Origin: an uncultured Burkholderiaceae bacterium
Lineage (GTDB): Bacteria > Pseudomonadota > Gammaproteobacteria > Burkholderiales > Burkholderiaceae
NCBI GenBank assembly: GCA_937862845.1
Contig: CALMCK010000289.1
Span: 1-9,952 of the forward strand
Direction of reading: 5' to 3'
Length of the DNA stretch: 9,952 bases
Shown here: in pieces, positions 1-6,852 of the stretch
How positions within the stretch are numbered: the first letter of the stretch is position 1
Layout: each line of letters starts with the position of its first letter
Notes under the pieces: generated by a model
Databases searched by the model: none
Told to the model about the DNA's origin: nothing
What the model saw: only the letters and a program-made list of their open reading frames with translations
Program-made: the position numbers and the translations under genes

Positions 1-203
1 ACATCGGGGCATGTGGTGTAACCGAAAAACATCAGCGTGAGTTGCGGGTTCGGCTGGTTTAATTGCAACGGCTGGCCATCGAATGTGGTCAGCGTCAAGT
101 CAGATTTAAACGCTGCGCCCGTGATGTCTTGATTGAGAAATTGAACCGATGGCTGGCATGCGGTGAGCATTAGGGCGGCGAGCAATGCGAATATTGTTTT
201 CAT
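1..203 (-). CDS. SCO1/SenC/PrrC-family copper lipoprotein, N-terminal part (runs off window)
   Basis: The first 67 codons and two bases of the next are visible, starting at an ATG at 203-201; the rest lies left of base 1. The N-terminus is a lipoprotein signal: Met-Lys-Thr, a hydrophobic run, then lipobox LTAC with the lipidated Cys at residue 16. After about 40 residues comes FFGYTTCPDV, the start of the SCO CxxxC copper site (first Cys is residue 65; the second should be just outside). SCO proteins are thioredoxin-fold, periplasm-facing metallochaperones that deliver copper to the CuA centre of cytochrome c oxidase. The start codon overlaps the stop of the upstream BioC-like gene (ATGA, 200-203), so the two are probably co-translated. 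No strong Shine-Dalgarno is visible, consistent with coupling. The family call is firm; function is from family knowledge. Confidence 0.88.
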   Translation of the reverse strand, partial: MKTIFALLAALMLTACQPSVQFLNQDITGAAFKSDLTLTTFDGQPLQLNQPNPQLTLMFFGYTTCPD

Positions 204-1054
204 GGTTTTTTCAGGTAACTTCGTTCGGTGAGTTGACTGGTTAATGATTCGAGCGTAACAACGTGCTCGGTTTTCGCGGACTTTTTGGCAGTGGGCTGCC
301 AGACTTGGCCGTATAAAATTTCCAAACTGATTTGACGCAAACCGCTGTCAAACAAGTCACCCAGCCTTGCACGCCACTGCGCTGCACTGGTGTCATTCAT
401 GCGCTGCAACGCGGGCAACAGATGATAGACGTCGCCCCACAGCGTGTCGGCGTCGTGATAGTTAAGCACCAGCGTTTCGACATCGAGCACGGGCAGCCCA
501 AAACTTAAGGCCTGTAAACGCGCGCCGACGTCCATGATGTTGTGCCAGTGTCCGAGCAAATCGAGCCATTCGGTCTGCGCATTGACCAACTCAGGCAAAC
601 CGCCGCTGGACAGTGTGGCGAACAACAGCACACCTTCGTCAGAAAACCAGTGCGGCAACTCGGCCAAACACGCCATCGAATCATCCGCCGCATCGAGCAC
701 AAACGGCGCCAACACCAGCGACGCGACGTGGGGTTTTAGACTGCTTAAATCCGCCAAACTTTGCTCGGGCACAGCGACTGCGCCCATGAGTTTTTTGAAG
801 CGTTGCGCCAAGCCGTTGGCATTGACGGGCGCGTCGGTTAATTTGATTTGTTGGACACGCTTGCGCGGCAAGCTTTGTTTCAAATCGGTCGCCGCCAAAG
901 GCGCGGGACTGATTTCCAACACATGCTCGCCCGCCACTTTAATCGTCTGCGCGCGCAACATCAGCTCACGCGCCGCATAGTGCACGATGGCATCGGGAAT
1001 CTGCGGCGTGCACAGGGTCGAAGTTTTCACGTAAGATGTGTTCATGCGCCGCAT
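200..1054 (-). CDS. BioC-like SAM-methyltransferase-fold protein with degenerate SAM motif
   Basis: A 284-residue protein that follows the plan of betaproteobacterial proteins annotated as malonyl-ACP O-methyltransferase BioC or BioC-like. The later part fits: a strand and loop at about 110-120, then FSDEGVLLFATLSSGGLPEL (about 137-156) like the 'LRPGGLLLFSTFGPDTLREL' block of BioC, a D-rich segment at about 170-210, and LEILYGQVW (244-252) like the C-terminal BioC signature. The first SAM motif is not there: residues 45-54 read VLEISPAPLA where the family has a VLDVGCGxG-type glycine loop. Methyl transfer is therefore doubtful and biotin synthesis cannot be asserted. I chose the ATG at 1054 because a GAGG (1065-1068) lies 10 bases upstream; the ATG at 1045 (281 aa) is the alternative. 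It is divergent from and overlapping with comF, and coupled to the SCO gene downstream. Confidence 0.75.
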   Translation of the reverse strand: MRRMNTSYVKTSTLCTPQIPDAIVHYAARELMLRAQTIKVAGEHVLEISPAPLAATDLKQSLPRKRVQQIKLTDAPVNANGLAQRFKKLMGAVAVPEQSLADLSSLKPHVASLVLAPFVLDAADDSMACLAELPHWFSDEGVLLFATLSSGGLPELVNAQTEWLDLLGHWHNIMDVGARLQALSFGLPVLDVETLVLNYHDADTLWGDVYHLLPALQRMNDTSAAQWRARLGDLFDSGLRQISLEILYGQVWQPTAKKSAKTEHVVTLESLTSQLTERSYLKKP

Positions 1055-1775
1055 TTTACCACGTCCTCGCTCGCTCAAAATACAGATAAACAACCATCTG
1101 GCGCATTGGCTCGGCGGCTGCGTGCACTGCAGTGAAAAAGGCGCATCGCACATCAGCCCGCGCCTGTGCCCCGCCTGCGTCAAGCTGTGCTCAGGCATCG
1201 ACGCCATGCGCTGCACACAGTGTGCTGCCGCACTCACCACGGACGACGCGCTGTGCTTGGACTGCTTACAGTCTCCTCAACTTTTCGAGCGCACCACCGC
1301 TTTTGCCGACTACAGCGGCGTGCTGCAACACATCATCCTCGCTTATAAATTTCACCAACAACTCAAATTCGCACCGCTGCTCGCCGATATTTTAAACCAC
1401 ACACTCACCACACAGCACACCAGCGACACCCTCATCATCCCGATTCCGCAACACGACGACATCACCCGCACACGCGGCTTTGTGCCACTGCTGCACATCC
1501 TCAAACAAATCAACCCGCCACTGAACCTCGAGCACACCGCACTCATCCGCCTGCACCACAAAACCCTGCAAATCAACGCCAGTGCCGCACAACGCCGCAC
1601 CCAAATCAAAGGCGCATTCGCCGCCACACACGATTTAAGCGGCGTGTCGGTACTGCTCATCGACGACGTCTACACCACCGGCGCGACACTCAACGAAGCG
1701 GCGAAAGTGTGCCTTGAAGCTGGCGCAAAAAATGTGCAATGCGTGGTTTTGGCTCGCGGTAAATGGGTAAAATAG
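1044..1775 (+). CDS. comF: ComF family protein (zinc-ribbon plus phosphoribosyltransferase)
   Basis: 243 residues. The N-terminal third carries four CxxC pairs (C26/C29, C42/C45, C57/C60, C71/C74), enough for two zinc sites. The rest is a type I phosphoribosyltransferase domain: PIPQHDDITRTRGF at about 133-146 and the PRPP-binding motif VLLIDDVYTTGATL at 203-216. ComF proteins (GntX in E. coli) are linked to DNA uptake and use of DNA as nutrient; the biochemical reaction is not settled. The start is uncertain: ATG 1044 is preferred, GTG 1038 would add two residues. The ribosome site is weak (AAG at 1033-1035). The start lies inside the beginning of the opposing BioC-like gene. trmL follows after 25 bases, probably in the same transcript. 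Third codon positions are strikingly C-rich. Confidence 0.88.
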   Translation: MRRILPRPRSLKIQINNHLAHWLGGCVHCSEKGASHISPRLCPACVKLCSGIDAMRCTQCAAALTTDDALCLDCLQSPQLFERTTAFADYSGVLQHIILAYKFHQQLKFAPLLADILNHTLTTQHTSDTLIIPIPQHDDITRTRGFVPLLHILKQINPPLNLEHTALIRLHHKTLQINASAAQRRTQIKGAFAATHDLSGVSVLLIDDVYTTGATLNEAAKVCLEAGAKNVQCVVLARGKWVK

Positions 1776-1800
1776 CGTTTTCATTCCACCGGCACACACC

Positions 1801-2271
1801 ATGTTCCACATCGTCCTTGTCCAACCAGAAATCCCGCCGAACACCGGCAACATCATCCGCCTGTGCGCCAACACGGGCGCGCAACTGCACCTCATCAAAC
1901 CGCTGGGCTTTCCGCTCGATGATGCGCGTATGCGGCGGGCGGGTTTGGACTACCATGAGTTCTCGACGCTGAAAGTTTATGAGGATTGGCAGGATTTTCT
2001 CAGCACGGCGCAACCTGATGCGGCGCGCATGTTTGCGTTGACCACGAAGGGCTCGCATGTGTTGAGCGAGACGGTGTTTGCTGCGGGTGATTGGTTTGTG
2101 TTTGGCTCGGAGACGCGCGGTTTGCCTGATGCCGTTCGTGAGTCATTTGCGCCTGCGCAGCGCATTCGTTTGCCGATGTTGCCGAACAATCGAAGTTTGA
2201 ATTTATCCAACAGCGCGGCGATTATTGTCTATGAAGCGTGGCGGCAGTGCGGTTTTATCGGTGGCGAGTGA
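1801..2271 (+). CDS. trmL: tRNA (cytidine(34)-2'-O)-methyltransferase TrmL
   Basis: 156 residues, the normal size of this minimal SPOUT enzyme. It 2'-O-methylates the wobble nucleotide of tRNA-Leu isoacceptors using SAM. Visible motifs: NTGNIIRLCANTGAQLHLI (14-32), FGSETRGLP (101-109) and LPMLPNNRSLNLSNSAAI (124-141), which form the trefoil-knot SAM site of the SpoU/TrmL class. It follows comF by 25 bases with no clear Shine-Dalgarno. It ends one base before the stop of the convergent rsmD gene. Codon style changes inside the gene: the first 40 codons favour C in third position, the rest favour G and T (see findings). The family call is secure. Confidence 0.95.
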   Translation: MFHIVLVQPEIPPNTGNIIRLCANTGAQLHLIKPLGFPLDDARMRRAGLDYHEFSTLKVYEDWQDFLSTAQPDAARMFALTTKGSHVLSETVFAAGDWFVFGSETRGLPDAVRESFAPAQRIRLPMLPNNRSLNLSNSAAIIVYEAWRQCGFIGGE

Positions 2272-2272
2272 G

Positions 2273-2869
2273 TTATTCGGCGGCCTTTTGGTACAAACCA
2301 AAACGCACCTGCGCGGTTTTGCCTTCGCGCACCATCACCAAATTTTCTAAACACGCGTCGTCCAGCGCGGCTTCGGATTCGATGTACACGTAGCCGTCGC
2401 TTGCCAAAGACGTCAACACCAAAGGCAAACACGCTTTGAGCAGGTTTTGTTTGAATGGTGGATCGAGAAAAATCAAATCCATTTTTTGATGGCCCAATGT
2501 GGCCAATGCCGCGAGCGCGTCCTGTGCGAGCACCCGACACTGCGTGGCGGCGAGTTTGTCGCGATTGGCGGTGAGCTGTGCGGCGATGGTTTTGTTTTTT
2601 TCCACTAAAATCACCGAGCCTGCGCCGCGCGATGCGGCTTCAAAGCCTAGCGCGCCGCTGCCTGCGAAGGCGTCGAGCACGTGTTTGTCCGACCAGTCAT
2701 TGCCCCATAAATGTTGCAGCCAGTTAAACACCGTCTCGCGCACGCGATCGGACGATGGCCGCAAGCCTTCTGCGAGCAGCACGGGCAATCGGCGCGAGCG
2801 ATGCGTGCCGCCGATGATGCGAATCTCGCCGACGGTTTTTCGGGTGGCTGGTGTGTGTGCTGATTTCAT
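2273..2869 (-). CDS. rsmD: 16S rRNA (guanine(966)-N2)-methyltransferase RsmD
   Basis: 198 residues, normal for RsmD, which methylates G966 of 16S rRNA in the assembled small subunit. Visible: RIIGGTHRSRRLPV (17-30), LRPSSDRVRETVFNWL (36-51), the SAM motif DAFAGSGALGFEAASRGA (66-83), acidic strand end VE (89-90) and the catalytic DPPF (136-139). The start at 2869 leaves a short leader before the RIIGG motif; only a weak ribosome site precedes it. It is divergent from ftsY across about 116 bases, a neighbourhood common in proteobacteria, and convergent with trmL. Confidence 0.95.
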   Translation of the reverse strand: MKSAHTPATRKTVGEIRIIGGTHRSRRLPVLLAEGLRPSSDRVRETVFNWLQHLWGNDWSDKHVLDAFAGSGALGFEAASRGAGSVILVEKNKTIAAQLTANRDKLAATQCRVLAQDALAALATLGHQKMDLIFLDPPFKQNLLKACLPLVLTSLASDGYVYIESEAALDDACLENLVMVREGKTAQVRFGLYQKAAE

Positions 2870-2878
2870 GTGTGCTCG

Positions 2879-2907
2879 TTGTGGTCGCTCGGCGCTTGTC
2901 GTACAAT
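2879..2907 (+). promoter_or_regulatory. ftsYp: Candidate sigma70 promoter for ftsY-ppx
   Basis: TTGTGG at 2879-2884 and TACAAT at 2902-2907 are separated by 17 bases, in the intergenic space upstream of ftsY. A second, weaker possibility is TTAAGT (2915-2920) with TATTAT (2938-2943), also spaced 17. Both are pattern matches only. Confidence 0.35.
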
Positions 2908-2985
2908 GGCGCCATTAAGTCCTGTTATTGGCTTCGCTATTATACGTGCCCCGTGCACGCTTTTTTCTCTGAATGAAATAAAACC

Positions 2986-4179
2986 ATGTTCAATTTTTTC
3001 CGCCGCAAAAAACCCGCTGAAACCGAAATACACGCCGAAGCCATCGCGCAGATTGAGCCCGTAGAATCCGCAGTCGCCATCGAGACAGCGACCGAGCCAA
3101 CCGCAGCCATTGTTGAACCTGTCGTTAAGCCTGTCATTGACTCCATCATTGAGCCCGCGACATTGCTGGACGCTGCGCCCACACCTATGGCAGAGCCTGA
3201 AATAAAACCTGAAGCAGAACCCGACACCTCACCTGCACCAGCAGCCGAGCCGACACCCGAAATCGAAACATTACAAGCCAATAAAAGCTGGTTCTCTCGC
3301 TTAAAATCAGGTTTGTCCAAAACAGGTAAGGGCATTAAAAATGTCTTCATCGCCCACAAAGTCGATGAGGCGTGGTTTGAGCAACTCGAGGATGCGCTGC
3401 TGATGGCCGATGTCGGCGTGACCGCCACCACCCAAGTGCTTTCTCTCGTGCGCGCCCGCGTGAAAAAAGACCGCATCGAGGATGCGAGCGCGGTGAAGCA
3501 AGTCGTGAAAGACGTGTTGATCGACATACTCAAGCCGCTCGAAAAGACCCTTGATGTGGACGCGCACAAACCACTCGTGCTCATGGTCACAGGTGTGAAT
3601 GGCGCGGGCAAAACCACCAGCATCGGCAAACTCACCCATCACCTACAACAACAAAACAAAACCATTATCCTCGCCGCAGGCGATACGTTTCGCGCTGCCG
3701 CGCGTGAGCAGCTCGCTGCGTGGGGCGCGCGCAATGGCGTCACGGTGATTGCCCAAGAGTCAGGCGATCCTGCTGCCGTGGTGTTTGACGCCATCGCGTC
3801 TGCTCGCTCTAAAAATATTGACGTGGTGATTGCGGACACGGCGGGTCGATTGCCGACGCAACTCAACCTCATGGATGAGTTGAAAAAAATCAAACGCGTC
3901 GCCGAAAAATCCATGGCGGGCGCACCACACGAAGTCATCCTTGTGCTCGACGGCAGCATGGGCCAAAACGCCTTGGCGCAGGTCAAAGCCTTCGATGAAG
4001 CCGTCGCATTGACAGGGCTCATCGTCACCAAACTCGACGGCTCGGCCAAAGGCGGTGTGCTGGCGGCATTGGCGGTTGAGCGGCACATTCCAGTTTATTT
4101 TATCGGTGTGGGTGAGGGCGTACACGATTTGCAAACCTTCGACGCGGTCGAATTCGTCGATGCGTTATTGGACGAATGA
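2986..4179 (+). CDS. ftsY: Signal recognition particle receptor FtsY
   Basis: 397 residues. FtsY docks SRP-ribosome complexes at the inner membrane and works with Ffh as paired GTPases. The N-terminus MFNFFRRKKP is a basic, amphipathic membrane-targeting start, followed by an acidic, proline-rich A domain to about residue 98. The N domain starts at WFSRLKSGLSKTGKGIKNVF (102-121) and includes LEDALLMADVGV (134-145). The G domain has P-loop GVNGAGKTT (203-211), AAGDTFRAAAREQLAAW (230-246), DTAGRLP (284-290), TKLDGSAKGG (348-357) and the C-terminal GVGEGVHDLQTFDA (374-387). All GTPase motifs are intact. ppx follows 34 bases downstream on the same strand with no terminator between, so they are likely co-transcribed. 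Confidence 0.97.
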   Translation: MFNFFRRKKPAETEIHAEAIAQIEPVESAVAIETATEPTAAIVEPVVKPVIDSIIEPATLLDAAPTPMAEPEIKPEAEPDTSPAPAAEPTPEIETLQANKSWFSRLKSGLSKTGKGIKNVFIAHKVDEAWFEQLEDALLMADVGVTATTQVLSLVRARVKKDRIEDASAVKQVVKDVLIDILKPLEKTLDVDAHKPLVLMVTGVNGAGKTTSIGKLTHHLQQQNKTIILAAGDTFRAAAREQLAAWGARNGVTVIAQESGDPAAVVFDAIASARSKNIDVVIADTAGRLPTQLNLMDELKKIKRVAEKSMAGAPHEVILVLDGSMGQNALAQVKAFDEAVALTGLIVTKLDGSAKGGVLAALAVERHIPVYFIGVGEGVHDLQTFDAVEFVDALLDE

Positions 4180-4213
4180 TGCGTGCCATGCGCAAAAAGG
4201 CTGAAAGGCTGAT

Positions 4214-5674
4214 ATGAAAGACGGAGACATTCTCGCCACAGTGGATTTGGGCTCAAACAGTTTTCGCCTCGAAATGGCGCGGCTCGACCATGGCCAGCTG
4301 GTGCGCCTCGACTACTATAAAGAACCGGTTCGCCTCGGCGCGGGGTTCGATGAGCACAAAAACCTGACCGATGCCGCCATCACGCGCTCGGTCGAGTGCC
4401 TCGAGCGCTTTGCCGAACGATTGAGCGGGCTCAAACCGACCGCTGTTCGTGCGGTGGCAACTCAGAGTTTGCGCAGCGCCCGCAATCCAGACGCATTTCT
4501 GGTTCGAGCCGAAGCGGCACTTGGTCACCCGATTGAGGTGATTTCTGGGCAGGAAGAGGCGCGGCTGATTTACCTCGGTGCGGCGAATGATTTGCCCGAA
4601 GAGCCGCATCGCCGCATCGTCGTGGACATCGGCGGCGGCTCGACGGAGTTGATTGTCGGTCTGAATCAGCAGTCTGAGCAGACCGAGTCATTGCGCATCG
4701 GCTGCGTGTCACACACTTTGAAATTTTTCCCCGACGGCCTCGTCACCGCGAAATCCATGGAAAAAGCCATCACGGCGGCGGTGGCGCGATTTGAAGAGGT
4801 CGCTGAGGTATTTGGCGCCCATCAGTGGCAATCGGCGTATGGCTCGTCGGGCACGGCCGAGGCCATCGCTGAGCTGTGCACCCAACTCGGTGAACCACCT
4901 GAGTTCATCACGCGCGCGGGCATGAAAAAAATCGCCGAAATCATGATTGAGTCGCCGCCACAAAAATGGCCGTTTGAAAACCTGCGCGCTCAACGCATGC
5001 AAGTGCTCGCGGGTGGTTTGGCGGTGATGATGGGTTTGTTCATCGCGCTCAATGTCAAAAGCATGCGGCCATGCTACAGCGCACTGCGCCAAGGCGTGAT
5101 GGTCGATTTGCTCGATCGCCTGTCCGAGCACGACATCAATACAGATGTGCGCCACAACAGCATCACGCGCTTGGCGCGCCGTTGGCTGGTCGATGGCGCA
5201 CAAGCCACGCGCGTGCAGCGCACCGCATTGGCACTGTATGCACAACTCGAGCACCGCGATGAACGCATGCGCGATTCGCTGTCTTGGGCAGCGCTCACCC
5301 ACGAAGTCGGCATGACGGTGTCGCACAGCAGCTACCAAAAACACAGCGATTATTTGATTCGTCACGCCGACATTGCAGGCTTCTCATTCACTGAACAAGC
5401 CCTCATCGCTGATCTGATTGCCATGCACCGTGGCGGCCTCAAAAAATGGCAAGATGCACTCAACCAATCCGCATTGCATCAAGCCGCATTGTGTTTGCGC
5501 CTTGCGGTCATACTGTGTCACGCCCGCACCGAGATAGAGCCACCTGCGATTGCTTTGCACGAGCAGGCTGGGCAAATCAACTGGCACATCGACGCCGCAT
5601 GGCGCACCGCATTTCCCATGAGCGCTTATTTACTCGATGAGGAAGCCGCCGCTTGGGCCAAACTCCAAACATAA
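4214..5674 (+). CDS. ppx: Exopolyphosphatase, Ppx/GppA family
   Basis: 486 residues. The family hydrolyses terminal phosphate from polyphosphate (Ppx) and/or converts pppGpp to ppGpp (GppA); sequence alone does not separate them, but this length and the C-terminal HD-like region fit Ppx. Seen: the phosphate-1 loop ATVDLGSNSFRLE (8-20), VRAVATQSLRSARN (78-91), the catalytic SGQEEARLIYLGA (111-123) with Glu114/Glu115, phosphate-2 motif VDIGGGSTELIVG (137-149), YSSGTAEAIAEL-like loop near 215, CYSALRQGVMVDLL near 290-304, and HEVGMTVSHSSYQKHSDYLI near 363-383. A clear AAAGG ribosome site (4204-4208) lies five bases before the ATG. The stop codon sits inside the left arm of the terminator repeat. 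No ppk is in view, although the two are often neighbours. Confidence 0.93.
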   Translation: MKDGDILATVDLGSNSFRLEMARLDHGQLVRLDYYKEPVRLGAGFDEHKNLTDAAITRSVECLERFAERLSGLKPTAVRAVATQSLRSARNPDAFLVRAEAALGHPIEVISGQEEARLIYLGAANDLPEEPHRRIVVDIGGGSTELIVGLNQQSEQTESLRIGCVSHTLKFFPDGLVTAKSMEKAITAAVARFEEVAEVFGAHQWQSAYGSSGTAEAIAELCTQLGEPPEFITRAGMKKIAEIMIESPPQKWPFENLRAQRMQVLAGGLAVMMGLFIALNVKSMRPCYSALRQGVMVDLLDRLSEHDINTDVRHNSITRLARRWLVDGAQATRVQRTALALYAQLEHRDERMRDSLSWAALTHEVGMTVSHSSYQKHSDYLIRHADIAGFSFTEQALIADLIAMHRGGLKKWQDALNQSALHQAALCLRLAVILCHARTEIEPPAIALHEQAGQINWHIDAAWRTAFPMSAYLLDEEAAAWAKLQT

Positions 5675-5711
5675 AAAACGGCGATGGTTCTCGCCGTTTT
5701 TTATGTTTGGA
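5664..5711. terminator. Bidirectional rho-independent terminator between ppx and speB
   Basis: A perfect inverted repeat: left arm 5664-5684, loop TGGTTC 5685-5690, right arm 5691-5711, 21 base pairs without mismatch. Its GC-rich core is ACGGCGA/TCGCCGT, flanked by A6 on the left and T6 on the right, so either strand transcribes a hairpin with a U-tract. It lies between convergent ppx and speB and contains the ppx stop codon (5672-5674). Confidence 0.9.
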
Positions 5712-5722
5712 CCGCTGCACTG

Positions 5723-6649
5723 TTATTGGGCTTTAATGTGTTTCGCGACTTGACCTGACAAATACGTCCAGACAATCCCTGCCGCGGCATTGCTGGTCAG
5801 CTCAGCATGGTCATACGCGGGCGCAACTTCCACGCAATCCATGCCGACCCACGGCAAATCCGCGGTTTGCTCCAACAGCGTATAAGTTTGATTCACCGAC
5901 ATGCCCGCAGGCTCTGGCGTGCCCGTGCCCGGTGCAAAGGCGGGATCAAGGTGGTCAATGTCCACGGTGAGGTATAAAGGCAACCCCTTCGCGCTCAAGC
6001 GCGCACGCACTTGTTTGAGCACGTCATCCAGCGCACCCAAAGTCTCCAAACCACGCATGTCGCGTGCCGTGAATATCGCACCGCCTTGGTCGCGCACATA
6101 CTCACGCGCTTCTCGCACACCCGCCGATCGAATGCCGATTTGCACAAAGCACTCGGGGTCCACCAAGCCTTCTTTAATCGCTTCATACACCCATGTGCCA
6201 TGACCAGATGGCTCGTCATAGTGCGTGTCCCATGTGTCGCAATGCGCATCAAAGTGCAACACCGCGAGCGGTTTTTGATAATGCTGATAATAAGCACGCA
6301 ACAAACCCAGCGTAATCGAATGGTCACCGCCCAACCAACACATGTGGTGCCGCGCAATCAAATCCCCCGTCTGCTCAGACAGCGCCGCACGCATGCCGTC
6401 GATGGATGTGTTCGGCAACATCAAATCGCCCACATCCGTTAAATGCTCAAACGGCGAGACATCAAAATACGGGTGTGTGCCGTCACACAACATTTGACTG
6501 GCACGGCGAATCGCGTCGGGCCCGAAACGCGCACCGGGTCGATTGGTCACCGCACCATCATACGGGACACCCGCCACCGCAAACGGCGTGTCGGTTTGAC
6601 TGTGCGGCACAGCGAGAAATCGGTTTTGACTCATGTATGCATAACTCAT
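5723..6649 (-). CDS. speB: Agmatinase (agmatine ureohydrolase)
   Basis: 308 residues, close to E. coli SpeB (306). It hydrolyses agmatine to putrescine and urea with a binuclear manganese site. The ligands are visible and at spacing typical of the family: His110 in GGDHSIT, Asp134/His136/Asp138 in HFDAHCDTWD, Asp230/Asp232 in TVDIDHLDPAFAPGTGTPEP. HGTWVYEAIKEGL (150-162) corresponds to the substrate-binding His segment of SpeB, and VGMDCVEVAPAYD (268-280) is also conserved. The start at 6649 is fixed by an AGGAG five bases upstream; the open frame extends to 6730 but that extension has no homology I recognise. Related ureohydrolases (guanidinobutyrase and others) are the alternative, but SpeB-like blocks favour agmatinase. 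No arginine decarboxylase gene is nearby. Confidence 0.93.
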   Translation of the reverse strand: MSYAYMSQNRFLAVPHSQTDTPFAVAGVPYDGAVTNRPGARFGPDAIRRASQMLCDGTHPYFDVSPFEHLTDVGDLMLPNTSIDGMRAALSEQTGDLIARHHMCWLGGDHSITLGLLRAYYQHYQKPLAVLHFDAHCDTWDTHYDEPSGHGTWVYEAIKEGLVDPECFVQIGIRSAGVREAREYVRDQGGAIFTARDMRGLETLGALDDVLKQVRARLSAKGLPLYLTVDIDHLDPAFAPGTGTPEPAGMSVNQTYTLLEQTADLPWVGMDCVEVAPAYDHAELTSNAAAGIVWTYLSGQVAKHIKAQ

Positions 6650-6654
6650 GGGGG

Positions 6655-6659
6655 CTCCT
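6655..6659 (-). promoter_or_regulatory. Shine-Dalgarno site deciding the speB start
   Basis: On the minus strand AGGAG lies five bases before the ATG at 6649. It supports this start over the upstream in-frame start at 6730. Confidence 0.75.
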
Positions 6660-6689
6660 GATGGACGGTTTTGGTGGACACAAAAAAAC

Positions 6690-6718
6690 ATTGTGCAACA
6701 CCCGCGCTTGGGATTCAA
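6690..6718 (-). promoter_or_regulatory. speBp: Candidate sigma70 promoter for speB
   Basis: On the minus strand TTGAAT (6718-6713) and CACAAT (6695-6690) are 17 bases apart, about 40 bases upstream of the speB start codon. This is a pattern match only. If correct, it also excludes the longer speB start at 6730. Confidence 0.4.
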
Positions 6719-6767
6719 GCCTTTTGGCACACTGGTTGGCCGTCACTTGATGTATTGGTTCACCCTC

Positions 6768-6796
6768 TTGTTATCCCCACACAAATCATGCGTAAT
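6768..6796 (+). promoter_or_regulatory. Weak promoter-like pair ahead of the small ORF
   Basis: TTGTTA (6768-6773) and CGTAAT (6791-6796) are 17 bases apart, each matching consensus at four of six positions. A transcript from here would cover the small ORF at 6853 and end at the terminator at 7025-7055. The rest of 6719-6852 shows no gene. Confidence 0.2.
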
Positions 6797-6852
6797 CATC
6801 GACACCTCAATCGCAATCATTGATCTGACAAACCACCTTCATTGGAGTTCAC

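Noticed and set aside
1055..1240. N-terminal extension of the BioC-like gene to base 1240
   Set aside because: The added residues run antisense through the ComF zinc-ribbon coding region and do not resemble the family.
2286..2303. TTTTGGT/ACCAAAA hairpin near the rsmD 3' end as a terminator
   Set aside because: It is A/T-rich, lies within the coding region and no T-run follows on either strand.
2940..3635. Long minus-strand open frame (231 codons) opposite ftsY
   Set aside because: It is a Ser/Met/Ala-rich mirror of the ftsY codon pattern with no recognisable domain, while ftsY on the other strand is unambiguous.
4709..5365. Minus-strand open frame (218 codons) opposite ppx
   Set aside because: His/Gln/Arg-rich low-quality translation, wholly inside the coding region of ppx.
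6650..6730. Longer speB start at 6730
   Set aside because: The ATG at 6649 has AGGAG at ideal spacing and gives the family length; the extension crosses the probable promoter.
6770..6783. TTATCCCCACA as a DnaA box
   Set aside because: It departs from TTATCCACA by an insertion, is alone, and no replication genes are near.
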